Assembly (NCBI GenBank): GCA_007922225.1
Contig: ML679966.1
Span: 37,390,793 to 37,454,792, forward strand
Length of the DNA: 64,000 nt
Source of the DNA: Emydura subglobosa
Lineage: Eukaryota > Chordata > Testudines > Chelidae
Direction: 5' to 3'
Shown here: positions 11,181-23,368 of the stretch, piece after piece
Layout: the number at the start of each line of letters is the position of its first letter
Position numbering within the stretch: the first letter of the stretch is position 1
Position numbers and translations under genes: made by a program
Notes under the pieces: generated by a model
Databases searched by the model: none
Told to the model about the DNA's origin: nothing
Seen by the model: only the letters and a program-made list of their open reading frames with translations

Positions 11181-12029
11181 TATAGGATCAGGTCTGAAGT
11201 TATATTCATAAATTATTACACAGTTTTTGGTGAAAACTGAAAATATGAGCCTGATCCTAAGAGGCTCCTACTGAGTTCAATGGAAGTTATTGGAAGTGCA
11301 ACACCTCTCAAGATCAGGTGCCAAAAAAGCAACCAGGTGATCTGCAAAAGAACTAGCCAGAGGTATCAGGAAAAATAATTTTAACTTTAACGTCATTAGA
11401 AACAAGGAAGCTGCATTTGTTACTCCAGTCATTATAGACTACCATGGGGTGAAGGAGGCAATTAAAGAGATTGCTGAAGAAATAGAGAAATTAAATTAGT
11501 TCTTGCAACCACTTTTGCTGAAGTGGATGATGTGGAAGGGCACTTTTGAAGGAGAAGTGATTTTGATAGGAAATCAGATAGTGATTTCCCAAGCCAAACT
11601 TTTAATAACTTTCAGATATTAATCATGACAGTAGGAATTGCCAAAGCACTCTGAATTTTCAAAAATATTTTGTGTATTTTAAATTAAAAACAAAAACCAA
11701 ACATGCCCTCAAAAACACTCAAACAAAAACAAACGGCAATTTTGAGAATGATAAATGAAAGTAATTTTTGCAGATAAAGTTCTTACAATAAAACATTTCA
11801 GCAGTGATGAAATGGCAGATGTTTCAAGCTTGTTTGCCTGGGGGCGCAAATATATATAACATTTCTTCTTTACCACTGCTCTTCTTTGTTATTTCATAAT
11901 ATTATCTCTCTGTTTACCTTTAACACAGAATGGTGCAGCTATATTTAAGGATGTTTCCACTGAAAATAAATGAAATTGGACATATTCTGTAAGGCTCAAA
12001 TGGAACTGTGCCTAGAATGTGGCATGAAG
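11181..12029. other. Mostly unannotated; possible LINE fragment
   Basis: 11440-11520 can be read on the plus strand as GVKEAIKEIAEEIEKLN followed by a stop, which faintly resembles an inter-domain part of CR1 ORF2, but I cannot confirm it. The rest is AT-rich with no feature recognised. Confidence 0.35.
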
Positions 12030-12032
12030 TTA

Positions 12033-12291
12033 TTGGGTATGTCTTCACTCACGGCGGCAAATTCGCCACCGTCAGATTGATCTACCTGGATCGACTGAGC
12101 GCCAGTGAAGACCCGCTCAATCGATCCAGAAGTCGACACGTTAAAACCACCCCCTCAAGTGGTGCAGCGCAGTGAAGACATTGCGTAGAAGAGGAGTTAC
12201 GAAGTCGATGGGAGTTACTCAAGCTACTCTGTGTAGCTTGCGTAACTTCCGTTGACTGCCGCTGAATTTGAAGGTAAGTGTAGACCAGGCC
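12033..12291 (+). mobile_element. Harbinger-like MITE
   Basis: Left end TTGGGTATGTCTTCACT, right end AGTGTAGACCAGGCC, flanked on both sides by TTA (12030-12032 and 12292-12294), the usual 3-bp Harbinger target duplication. The interior contains GATTGATCTACCTGGATCG and GCGTAACTTCCGTTGACTGC, shared in part with the MITE at 47051-47334. Non-autonomous; it could have been moved by an element like the one at 49568. Confidence 0.75.
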
Positions 12292-12299
12292 TTAGACAC

Positions 12300-12620
12300 T
12301 TCAGTACCACAAAGATGTCAACAAGTTTGAAGGAAGTCAGATAAGAGCAACGTAAATGATTAAGGGGCTGGAGACTTTGATTTATGAAGAAAGATTAAAA
12401 GAGAAAAACATGTTGAGCTTAGCCAAATGACAGCTAATGGGGCAAGAAGAGAATAATGATAACAGTCGACAAGCATTTAAAGTGTGTACACATCAAAGGA
12501 ATGGAATTGTTTAAGGTGGTACAGGGGATAAGAGAAACGAGTTGCTATTCAGGCTGAATTTTAGGAAACAATTCCAAAACATGAGATTGTGAGATTGTGG
12601 AGTCTTTTTTAAGAGCCTCA
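12300..12620 (+). mobile_element. CR1 3'-region fragment
   Basis: Shows the CR1 sequence order 'aacgtaaatgattaaggggctggag', 'tatgaagaaagattaaaagag', an 'acatgttgagctt' block and 'ttcaggctgaattttagg'. Degenerate, with no intact frame. The right boundary is vague. Confidence 0.55.
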
Positions 12621-12810
12621 AAAATAACCACGGCAGTAGAAATCCAACAAACCAGATACATGGAAGAAAAAAAAAAATCAAGGAAAACAACAGCAAATGT
12701 GAAGCATAACTGAAGAGAATATCAGACACAGCTGAAATAAACATATTAGCTACAATGTAAAATCCCCATCCTGCAAACACTTAGGCATGTGAATTACCAG
12801 GATCAAGACT

Positions 12811-13728
12811 TGTGACAGAGTCCACTCAACATAGTAGTGCTTCCTGCTGGCCATCTTGGAGATTAGCTCTGCCAGCCGGTGTGCCCTCTACAAGTGGTGC
12901 CTTTCCCGTCATTGTCTCCACCTGCAGACCTGCCTCAGTCCCAGAATTGCAATGTCCTCTTCATGACTCGGTCCTCCGACCATTTCACCATCTGTGTTTC
13001 AGTCCAATATTCCAGCTACTTCCTCAGTAGTGAGTGAGTATGTGGGACCCAAGCCCACCCATTAGTTCAGGTACTGATCCAGGGACCCTGTAGGTAGCAG
13101 CCTCCTTCTGTAACTCTTTAACTTCTTCCCCAGTGCCGCTTCAATTCCCTGGGCCGCTTCTCCGTAGCCCCAGCACCTTCTTTACCCTCTTCTCAGGGCA
13201 TTCAGCCAGCAAGTCCCAGCAGCCAGCCAGGAACTAGTTCAGGTCCTGATCCAGGGACCCTGTAGGTAGCAGCCTCCTTCTGTAACTCTAACTTCTTCCC
13301 CAGTGCCGCTTCAATTCCCTGGGCCGCTTCTCCGTAGCCCCAGCACCTTCTTTACCCTCTTCTCAGGGCATTCAGCCAGCAAGTCCCAGCAGCCAGCCAG
13401 GAACTCCCTCTTGCTCCTCCAGTCCCTGCCAGCAACTGCTCTGTCCAAGGTGCTACCCATCCTGCAGCCCGCTAGGAACACAGTCCTTACTCATTGGGCT
13501 GCCTGCAGCAACTGACTGTTTCTGGCCCTGCAGCTTCTTTTATGTGAGCTCCCTGGCCCTTGATTAGCTGCTCCATGCATTCTCCCTCCAATTGGCTGCT
13601 TCCTGCACAGCCTCACTAGGCGACTTGGAGGACTCATCTCCAAGCTTCTTTCTGGGACAGGGTGTGGCAGGCCCATGAGGCCTCTATTAACCTCTTCTTC
13701 TCTGGTGTGGGGTGAACACCCCATCACA
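12811..13728 (-). mobile_element. LTR-like element with internal tandem duplication
   Basis: Read on the minus strand it begins TGTGATGGGGTGTTCACC (13728) and ends in CTGTCACA (12811), giving TG...CA termini with a short TGTGA/TCACA inverted repeat. A TATA-like CATAAAAG lies near 13535. The length, about 918 bp, includes a duplicated segment of about 170 bp. No target duplication is evident (AGACT versus GGGCC), so one end may be altered. Most likely a Gypsy- or retrovirus-type solo LTR; class not determined. Confidence 0.5.
13064..13405. repeat. Tandem duplication, two units of 172 and 170 bp
   Basis: Unit 1 is 13064-13235 and unit 2 is 13236-13405. Both run from AGTTCAGGT to CCAGCCAGGAACT. 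The only differences I see are one substitution (gtactgatcc/gtcctgatcc) and a 2-base length difference (ctctttaac/ctctaac). The near identity implies a recent event compared with the age of surrounding repeats. Confidence 0.9.
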
Positions 13729-15620
13729 GGGCCTAAATGGGTACCTCACTAACACAAAGAAAACAAAGACACATCAAGTGTACATCAGCCTCAGAATAGT
13801 GTAGATAAGCAATAAGAGTCAGCAAGAATTCTGTTCATTGGTAGATACAAAAACAAAATCCCCAAAGTAGACATGCTTCCATCAACTAATTTACAAATCC
13901 CAGTGGACCCATTAAGGCCACAAAATCTTCATCACACCACTGTGAAGCAGGATCCTACTCTTTAGACATACAATGTACTTACTGAAATCATTCCATCTCT
14001 GGAACTGGAAGGTGACATCCTGGTTATCCAAACAATCCCCATGAGTTCTATATTTCCTTTACTTTCCAAGTGTTACATGTCATGAAACTAATTGTATAAA
14101 AAAAACATTGGGATATCTGGAATTCCAAAGAAAATGCTCTGATTTCAAGATTCTTGTTCAAGAGGCACTTTTTTATACATGACTCCTACAACTGAAGTTC
14201 CCATCAAAAACCAGAAAATGGGTGATGGAAATGTAAAGGATTAGGGCCTCAAATACAATCTGTTTCATTCCCCAGTCTAGGACACACCACCTCACAATAA
14301 CCAGTGTGAACATCTCAGAAATCTACCAGAAGTGTCTGTACCTCAAGTGCCTGGTGACAAGTTATTTGATGTTATTAGCTTTCAGTCAGAACTGTTTTCC
14401 TAAATCCTTTAGACAGATTTGAAAAACTTCCCATTAAATTAATATCCTTAACCCGCCATACCCAAATGACCCAAGGTACCAGTCCTTTCTTGCCGTATGT
14501 ACTCCTGTCTCTGATTTAGGCTATATTCTTGATACATACAATACAGAGTGACAAAACCTTGAAGACCTCTGTGACACAGAGGCCCATTGGTGCCAACTGG
14601 CAAAGGATTCACAGTTCATTACAAGCAACTCCTGTGTCTCAGACCTGACATACTCATTGCACCTAATAGACCACTTCCATAGTATTTATCCATGAAGGGT
14701 AGCATGTGAGGTCTCCACTGAAAGCTTGTAACTTATAATCATTGCAAAATGTGTATGGGTAATAGTTAAGGAATCATATTACTATACTGAAAATTATTCC
14801 CTTATGGTGTTAGAGTGAAAGAGCATCACAGGGAATCAATCATATGTCTCAGTGATGGCCCCTTCAAGTGGGAGGGAGTTGTTACCCCTCCCAGCCTAGG
14901 CTAGCGAATTATGTAAAATATTGCTCAACCGTCCACCATTGAAACAACCCAGAAGAGTCAATAGAAAACCATCAAATACAAACTATAAACATCAAAACCA
15001 CTTGGCAGTGAAAAGGAATGATATGACAGTGAGGGGATCACCCAGTCCGTGAATAAAGACAGAAGACTGATTCAGTATCTCACAGGATGGAGAAAAGCAT
15101 TCTATATCCATTTACTGAGGAGGAACCTTGATGAGCAGGAGTGATTTATGGAAGACTGAGTCCTGGCTCCTTGGCTCTAGGAAGCACTGCAAAAGACTGA
15201 ATTTTGGGTTGAGAATCTACTTTATTAGATAGGAAAGGTAACTATTAATAAGTGTAGGCCCTAGTTAATGGCCCTGTCATGATCAAAACTCTTACTATAA
15301 AAACTCTTTACCAGATGATAACATTTCAGCAAGCAGTGCTTTCTCTCTGGCATTTGCCTGCTAGAGAGTTGCTGACTACTGTGTCTCTTGACACTGTGGC
15401 CTACTGAACTGGAAGAAACGGATTGCAAGAGAGTAATTGTCTTTCTGAGCGTATTTGCCTGAATGAAATAACTGAAGTGGTTTGATGGTCTTTCCCTTCG
15501 TGACAACTAGTCTTAGAGCCCTTGTACTTCTCCTCCGGTTGTTTTGTTACCCCCTCCTAGTATGGCTGGAGGGCCAGAAGATGATTTTCTAAAGAAACAA
15601 TTAATCCTTCTTTCTTAATC
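13729..15620. other. Unannotated stretch, possibly old retroelement remains
   Basis: No reading frame with recognisable domains. Parts near 14690-14880 and 15180-15480 look like repeat sequence to me, but I cannot assign a family. Nothing else supported. Confidence 0.4.
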
Positions 15621-15625
15621 TGGGC

Positions 15626-16150
15626 TCAAGAGGTTTCATCACCACCCCAAGTGTTCCCATTTGCTGCTGTTTCTGTGGTCACACATGCTCCTGTGGTACA
15701 CTCCACCACAATCGAATCACCAACTTCCCTATTTGCTATTTCAGTATTTACAGGAACACCTGTGCTCTCAGTTGTTGCCTCTTTTGGCCCCATGTTCCTA
15801 CATCTTCCACCTCCACGGACTCCATACACACAGGCCCTACCTTCATACACACCATGAGAAAATGTTTTAAAAAAGGGGGGCCTTCTTTCACTTTCCAGCC
15901 AGGCCTTGAGTACCTTGAAGCAAACCCACCCTTGACTCAGACGAACAAGGTCCATAGCCCCAGCAATGCTTCTCCACCACAGTAGCAAGCAATCTTGCCT
16001 CCCTGTCTCGATCCCTACTGGGAACAGGACAGGCCTCCCCAGCAGACTGAAATAGTCTCCCAAGAGAAGCTGTGGAAATTGGCAACAACTGTGAAATTCA
16101 AATCCAGATCCACAAAGTTTAGGGTTTGCAAGACCCAAGTTTTTGTTCAA
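15626..16150 (-). other. Open frame of 174 codons, not recognised
   Basis: The frame stays open from 16150 to 15626 on the minus strand, and the opposite strand is also open over part of it. The protein has no motif I recognise. It has no identifiable splice sites and sits in repeat-like surroundings. It could be chance, an old retroelement fragment, or less likely an exon. I see no positive evidence that it is translated. Confidence 0.2.
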
Positions 16151-16200
16151 TTCAATTTATGTATATAAATTACACACAATAGGAATTTTTCAGCACTTAC

Positions 16201-16225
16201 CATTAAATGATACTCCTGGGAATTG
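16201..16225 (-). CDS. Candidate 25-nt microexon of a minus-strand host gene
   Basis: The minus strand reads a T-containing tract ending TTTTGTCATGCAG, then 25 bases, then the donor GTAAGTGCTG. In the phase that fits the candidate exon at 34050-34083 it encodes NSQEYHLM after a split Cys codon and ends in phase 0. The donor is strong; the pyrimidine tract is mediocre and a 25-nt exon is very short. Treat as a hypothesis: GTAAGT next to an AG is not rare in 64 kb. RNA-seq junctions or conservation in other turtles would decide. Confidence 0.25.
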
Positions 16226-16699
16226 CTGCATGACAAAATATGCAAATCAGCTCATATAAAAAGACTACTGAGATATCTTCTACAGAGTAATGCACTGGTT
16301 TTAAAAGGGGTGGATGGGTTTCCATAATATCATCAGAAATACATTTTCAATAGTTTTGAGACTAATAGATGGTTATATTTATGACACTGGGAGGAAAGGT
16401 GCTGAAAAGTAGGTCAGATACCACTCAAGGTGTGTCTGCGTATAACAATCAGGCACTGAGACGCTTAGGTCTTGGCATATGCAGTTTAATAACAGCCTAC
16501 ATGTATTCATGCACCACAATAAAGTGAATCTTGTTTCTTAGTCTGAGTCCATCTGAATTGCTGTATTCTAGGCATTACGCCACATGTAGTCATATCTGGA
16601 TCTCAACATATACTATTCTTGATAATCTTTTCCAAATCTAATCAGGTGCTAAACTTTTCATGTCACTTAAGTGGACAGCATCATTATTACTATTTGTAC

Positions 16700-17130
16700 T
16701 GTAGTCACACCTAGTGGACCCAACAATGTAGAGAACCCATTATGCTAGGTCCTGTACTAACATGTCACAAACATCAAATCTTATCCTAAAGCATTTACAG
16801 TCTTAATTTAAGTTCAGACCCAACAGATTGGTGAGCCAAACAAATGAAGGGAAGGGGAGACATTATGCAGGGATACAAGGATGCTCTTTCATACACTGTA
16901 TCAGCTTGCTCGCTGTCTAACCATTATTAGTGAGTAGCATTCTGCGGGCATCATGGTTGAAGTGAGTCTTAAAAAGCTATTTGACTGAAGACGGGGTAGT
17001 GGCTTCATGAAGTTCTGGGGAGATTTTTAAGGCATAAAGGACGACACTGAAGAAAAGTGTGACAGTGCTTGTGAGGTAGGAAATACATTTAATTTTAATT
17101 GTTTTTACAAACAATGGTGGCAAAACCAGT
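16700..17130 (+). repeat. Turtle-type SINE/LINE 3'-tail repeat
   Basis: Degenerate match to the common turtle repeat tail 'cattgtgctaggcactgtac...agagcttacagtctaa' at 16735-16815, here 'cattatgctaggtcctgtac' and 'aagcatttacagtctta'. The extension to about 17130 (including 'tcatggttgaagtgagt') also matches a repeat I recognise, less securely. Confidence 0.5.
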
Positions 17131-20125
17131 TCAGGCTATTCATATCATTCTTGTGTGCTAGCAAAACGTTACATGCATACAAGGACCAAAAGTGAAGAAT
17201 CTCCCTGAATTCTATGAAAATCTCCAAGAAAAGGGTGTAAGGGAAAGTATTGTATTTCTAAATCATTTGAATTTTCCTCAACTCTTTCCCTGCACACCTT
17301 AAAATGAGACTACTTGTAAGGTGCTCATCTGACATTTGGAGTCAGTTGTTGAACAGAACAGCTGACATGATATAGATAACAGACCTGAGTTCTGATAGCT
17401 CTTATTAAAAGTCAGAAACAAATATATAATTTCAAATGGACAAAATTAAAGTATATATCATAAAAAACAAACAAACTATTGACAGAAAGACTCCAAGATC
17501 AAGTCCTATTATATTAAAAAAGGCCTTGAAAGGCTCTGTCTTGTAGGAATTATAGCAGCACTGAATCTTCATTAATTAGGCTAGTTGTAGACAATTTATT
17601 CTTAAGTGGGGAAAATAAAAAATAATTAAAAACTAACTATAACATTTCAGCAGCTAGTGTATAGTACTGTCAGTCAACAAATTCAAAATATCTAGTAGTG
17701 AAAAAATATGTCCAAATGTATACAAACTTTCAAAAATGCTTTGAAATACCTTTTTGATGAGAGGTAGCAAATTAACTTTTATCCCAGAGGTACTCATTTG
17801 AATAATGAATTCTCTTTGCCTTGCTCATTTGGATTTACAAGGCGGAATCTTTTATTAGTTTTCTCGCAGAAAAATCTTTATGCCCTTTTCAAAGCTTACT
17901 GTGTTTTGGAAGTGAAAAGATTATTGAATAATAATTTTTCAAGATTAATTTTAAGGGTCTTCAGAAAATTCTTTATAGTTATAGTCAATGCAGCTATACC
18001 TGTATGTGTGCAATGTATGAGTATGTAACATAGATAAAATTGTAAGGGTCTTCATAAAGAAAAAGAGACCCTTCCAGTGTTTATATATTTTACAAACACA
18101 CACATGTATATATGTACATATATATCCTTGCTTTGTTGACTTCAGTGGAGCTATGACAGTTTGCACGAACCCAACTCTGGCTTCTATGTACATACAGCTG
18201 GATAAACTGTATAAAAATCCTTTATAAAGTCTCCTGAAAATTCCCTCTGATTCTCGGTTTTGAACCTCAACTGTCAATATATTTTTTCCATAGACAGTAA
18301 TGAAAAATTACCTCAAGAAGTGTGACAAAGTAAAGCTCCTGAAATGCCAACTACTTCATACCAAGAAAGACTACATTCTCCCAAAGTTTTTTGAATATTA
18401 TCAATTTGTCATTCAAAGGGAATTATAAAGACATCATGCCTTACTCAGTTTTAACTCTGTTCCCATTGCAGCTTAATCAGAAACATGCCCCACAGTTTTT
18501 CATGTATATTACACTTTCAGAAATTCTAAAAATTCTCTTAACCACAGACAAGCATATCTAGCGGGAAGAGATTAGTGAGCAAATCCAGTATCCTTTACAC
18601 AGGTGGGAAAGGCCTGACTGGCCGTGGAACTGCTGAGATTCCAATGAGCATGTCAGGCTTGGGGGCAGGATATGGACAGCCTGTGCCTGAGGACTCCACA
18701 TTCCCTAAACACTATGGAGCAAAACTCTTCAATGGTTCACTCCACAACTGCATAGACAACAATAGGGAGAAGTTGGGACTTGGCTAAGTGGTCCAGGAGC
18801 TTCTTCACTGCTCCAAACCTCTACAAAGGGAGTGTGGGGTTAGACAAGCTGCTATTGCTTTCCACAAACTGTGGTAGCAGCTTGTGAGTAGCTGTGTGTC
18901 TGCTCCACACCCTAATGCCATGATGTTGAAAAGGACTGCATCCCTGCAATTTTTATATAGCTTCCCTGTGCAAAGCCTGTTTAATTCTTGTGCAGCCCCT
19001 CTTCTCCCACCTGTGCAAAGGCAGATCAGCCTAGCCTGCAGTATACATATGGCAGTACGCATTATCTAAGGGTAAAAGATTTGAGCAAAACTGAAATAAT
19101 TGCCTGAATTTTAACTAAAGAAGAGTCATCTGAATATGAATCCACAGTGAGCTTCCAACCACATGCATACAGTTATAAGAGACACAATTCTAAGGGGTTC
19201 ACTTCATTCCCACAGCATTCCAATCAAGACACAAAATATTTTTTAGACATCTAGCTTTGAACCTGAAAATCTTGCCTGCTACAGCTGAGTGCACTGTCAA
19301 CAAGCCAAGAGCAAAGGAAAACAAAATGCAGTTATGGAATGTGATAAAGTTTCTCAGTTCACAATGAATCCTTTCGTTCCAAAGGGTTCTGTAACTGGGT
19401 AGATCTTCATTATAGCCTTTGAGATGATTAAACACGTGACTTTTAAAGGCCCTACCTGGGAATCTGTTTAAAAGAATATTTGAAGTAGTACAAGAGGGTG
19501 ATAATGTTGAGATGTTAACATCACTACCGGGCAGAGTTAAGGTTGTCTGGGTGACTTAAGTGTGCATTTCTTACCTAAACATGTTTGGATTTCTTTTCAG
19601 CATAACTTTAACTCTGAATTTTCTGGGTTTGTAATGCTTGGTTTGGGGATAATTACATCTCTACTGCTTTTATCCTTAAGTTACTGATACATATTCTTAA
19701 CCTTAATGCTATTTCAAAGTAGTTTTTGCCTGGGAATATGAATTAGCCTTTATTTGCTTTAGGCACTTTGTCTTTTATTTAATAAAACATAAGGCCCAAA
19801 CACTTCATGAATTAAACCTTAGTCCACCCACATTCCTGCCATGATTTACTACTGCTGCTGGCTCTAATTGATAAAAATAGTAAGTAAGAGAGGAAATGGT
19901 GGTATTTTATATATGGAATTTTATGCACAATGAGCAGGACACATCTGGCAATACGGCTATGTAACTTTTTTATGGGGTAAAAATCTTGAAAATTGAAATA
20001 CTCAAAGAATAATAAGGGCCAGATGATGGAAGGAAACAGGAATTCATGGTTTGCCATTTTACTGTGGGAGCATATTCCAAAATATGTTCTGTCTGCAGTA
20101 TAACCCACTAGTGCCCATTACATGA
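17131..20125. other. Unannotated AT-rich stretch
   Basis: No gene recognised. 18085-18126 is a short CA/TA-rich tract. 18130-18165 carries the 'ttgacttcagtggagctatg' motif of a dispersed short repeat. The remainder appears unique. Confidence 0.5.
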
Positions 20126-20225
20126 GATTTTTTTCCTTGGAGGCATTATTCTATTTAGACTGCAGTCTGCCAATGCTGCAAGCTCAGGCATTATTTTAAT
20201 TAGTCTGCCAAGGCTGCCAGCTGGT
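20126..20225. repeat. Imperfect direct repeat with TTAATTAG core
   Basis: 'aggcattattctatttagactgc' (about 20140-20162) is repeated as 'aggcattattttaattagtctgc' (about 20186-20208), each followed by a CCA.(T/G)GCTGC stretch. The second copy has a TTAATTAG homeodomain-type core. This may be a small duplication or a regulatory element; the sequence alone does not say. Confidence 0.4.
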
Positions 20226-23200
20226 CAGTGCTATCTGCTGCTTACCAGAGAGAGTCACCAGGATCTGCTGTTCCTTATCAGAACTCTGAAAAGGTCTATT
20301 TGTGATAAAAGCAAATCTGGTCTGCTGATCTGACTGTGAAGGACTCCACACAGAGCAGAAGTGATAGAATAGGGGAGGGCTTGGGGAGGCTGAGTGGGCT
20401 CGATATACTCCCTGCGGGCTGTGGAGGCCAGCGTCATGCAGATTAGAGGTGGGGAGTCAGTGGATCCATCACTTTGTAGCTGCACTAGTTACTGCTCCCT
20501 TGGAGTGAGAGCTCTGGCAGAGCAGACAAACAATTGCAGCTTCAGGGCTGTAGTTGTGGCTGCAAAGTGGCTCCCATGTACCCTTGCGGAGCATCCCAGC
20601 AGACAGCCCCAGTCAGGCTGATATGCAGACACAAAAGGCTGTAAAACTGCCCCAAGGCTCTACTCTGTCCTCTCCAATCTCCTACCCCAGTGAAAGGAGT
20701 GTGCTGGGACAGGACGGGACTGGTTACAGAGTGCTGCACTCTAACAATCCCAGGTGGCACAGTGCCCCAGCCATTATCAGCTACCAGAAATTAGAGTCTC
20801 CTCTGCAGTTATGGCAGGGGCTGAGCTAGACCTGGGAATCAGGAAAGCATAAAGGTGGCCTAACACCAGCTTTGCAGCTGATGTTTTAGATCGCTGATTT
20901 TTCCTCTTCCCTTCACCAAAATGAATTACTGAGAGATAACAGCGACACCGCTTGTAGGCACAGTACACCTCCTGGGCCTGTAATTCCAGCCAAAAAACCA
21001 ATCACTCTCCACAATTTCCAATTTTTGGTAAAAGTTGAAAAAAATAGAATCGGACAGTGACTCAGTCAGGGAGAGCATGATGGTGGAGGGTTATGTGAGA
21101 CCAGCAATTCTTATTCAGACACTGAGACATTTGTGTCAGAAAACAAACTGTAAGTGAACTAGTCTTTTTGTGATACATTTTCAAAGTATTGCGTAGGGCA
21201 TTAATTTCAGGTACTTGAGACTAAAACCCCGTCCAACACAGCTCATGCCCAAAACTGACTATTGCTGGATATTTAAAACCAAATCTTTCCCCCAAGACTA
21301 ACCTGGATAAACTGGCTGATATGAGCGAGGCCAATATAGATTGCTGAAGCTGTGGGATGGGTGGGGAGAGATGACAAACTTCTCCCTAAGCCATGGAATA
21401 TTAGCAGAGTGGCTCTCCTACCACTGCTATGCTCTCAAAGTGTCAGGTAGCTCCTCTGTCAGCTGTGCCTCCCCTCCCTAGAGATGAGGGTATAGCTGGT
21501 GGACCCACAGGTCAGAGCCATTAGTTCTGCACCTAAAACCTTCTCTGAAATGGCAAATGAAATGTATCTCCATTCTTCAGACTGGATTCTTACATCTCTG
21601 AGAAAGATTCACTCCAAGGCAGGGTAGGTGGAGCTGCCTTCCTCTTGATTTCTGAATGGATAGGAAATCATCAGTTGTAAATTGCTGTGCATTACTTGAT
21701 AGAAATCAACCTCCCCTGGTTGCCCTGACAACACAGGCTGTCCAGCCTGTAGTTGAGTAGTGCTGGCATTGTAAGAATCATGGTGGAAAAGAAGTTGTGT
21801 CTGCTTTGGGGTGCTGCAATCTCCCTCTCATTTAGGGCCTTCACAAGGGTCTATGTCAGTTTCCACTTGGGATGAGTGAAGCTGAATTTCTATAATCATA
21901 CATTTTCTTGTGTCTATAATCTCTGTCATTTACACTGAAATCATCCATTGATTTTAGTTTACGGAAGCAAAGTTGTGGTCCATACCAGAGAATGATACAA
22001 GATGTTCATTTTCCTTGATTTAAGTCAGAGGGGGGAAAAAAAGGATCAGATGTTGACAGCCATTAAAAACAAGCAAAATAAAACAAAATCACTGCCTAAA
22101 ATCTCTCTACAATTTAAATCTTTATGTAAGCTTATTTTGTCTCATTTTGTAGAGCTTTGTTTTTGTGTGTGCTTTATTTAGGATCATTTGATGAAAATGT
22201 AGGTAAGGAAGCTTAGGTAGCAGATCCCAGGAAATGAAATGATCACTCTATTTTTAGCTGAACTGGAGTGCACTTACACAACAAAATGCTTTTCTGTTAA
22301 GAAAACAGGACAAAGGTAAGTTGGAGTCATGGGAACTGGTGAAGAAAGCAGCAGAAAGCATAAAAACTCAACCCAGATGTAGTAAAGATTTTCCAGATGT
22401 GGAATTCTTTCTGTGGATCAGTAGATTTAGCTTGGCTTACTGAAGTTATAACGTTTATCCTGGAAAAAATATAAGTATGGCTCATTTCTTATCTCTCAGT
22501 CTTTTAATGTAACCAAATGCAATTTACTTTGCTAAAGTTTTATATCTGGGCACTTTTTATGAAAAAGTTTGACACTCATTCCCTGTAGTTTCTCTTATAT
22601 ATGGCATACATTGTCTCATTGGAAATGCCTTTGGAATTCATTACAGAAGTTAATAAATATAGCAACTTCTCAAGCTGGAAACGCCTCCCAGTGTTCATTT
22701 ATACTTCTTCATTAAGAAATAATACTATGCGAAAGTTGTGTATTTATTCCAGATATAAACAACTCTGCAAGTTTTACAAAAGTCTTTGGTTATAATTTGC
22801 ATTTGCCTTCTTATATCTTGGTATTATTTTTTTTTTTAGTCTTTAGTCTACCCATTCATTCAGGAAATGGGCTGACTCTGATGTAGTTTAAAAATGTGTT
22901 TACAGATTTTAAACTCCAGTCTCCAATTTAATAAAAAACAGTGGTTTAAAAAAAAAATCACTCTGTTTCTTGTAGATTACTTCTTCTACAGAGGTGAAAT
23001 ACAGAATGTCCTTAATTTGATGATAATTTGATTATATAATCAATATATGCAGTTTGCCAACTGGAAAGGACATTTATATAATAAATTCACTGTCCTCCGT
23101 GCAAATATCTTCAAATACAGAAAAAAGACATAACAGAGGTAAAGCTTCAATATGCCTTTGCTCTAAAATATTTACAATTTTACTGAGAGACTCAAAAATT

Positions 23201-23290
23201 ATTCAATCATTTGATGCTCTCACATTAAATGGAAAATGTTATGGGATTAATTTTCCTTCTTGGATAACATTTGGGATTGATTATATCCAC
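20226..23290. other. Unannotated stretch
   Basis: Several short overlapping open frames at 20255-21001 and AT-rich DNA beyond. No domain, RNA gene or mobile element recognised. Confidence 0.5.
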
Positions 23291-23294
23291 ATAC

Positions 23295-23368
23295 AGGATG
23301 AAATCCTAAGCCAAGTGAAGTCAATGGGAAAATCCCCAATGACTTCAATGGGGCTGTGATTTCATCCA
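23295..23368. repeat. Foldback repeat with TGACTTCAATGGG core
   Basis: The arms GGATGAAATC and GATTTCATCC enclose TGAAGTCAATGGG and CCCCAATGACTTCA, so about 74 bases can fold on themselves. Related half-copies occur near 11120-11175, 18128-18165, 36780-36830 and 60610-60665. Confidence 0.65.

Noticed and set aside
12811..13728. Firm assignment as an endogenous retrovirus LTR
   Set aside because: TG...CA ends and a TATA-like site support an LTR, but there is no target duplication and no internal retroviral sequence, so class was left open.
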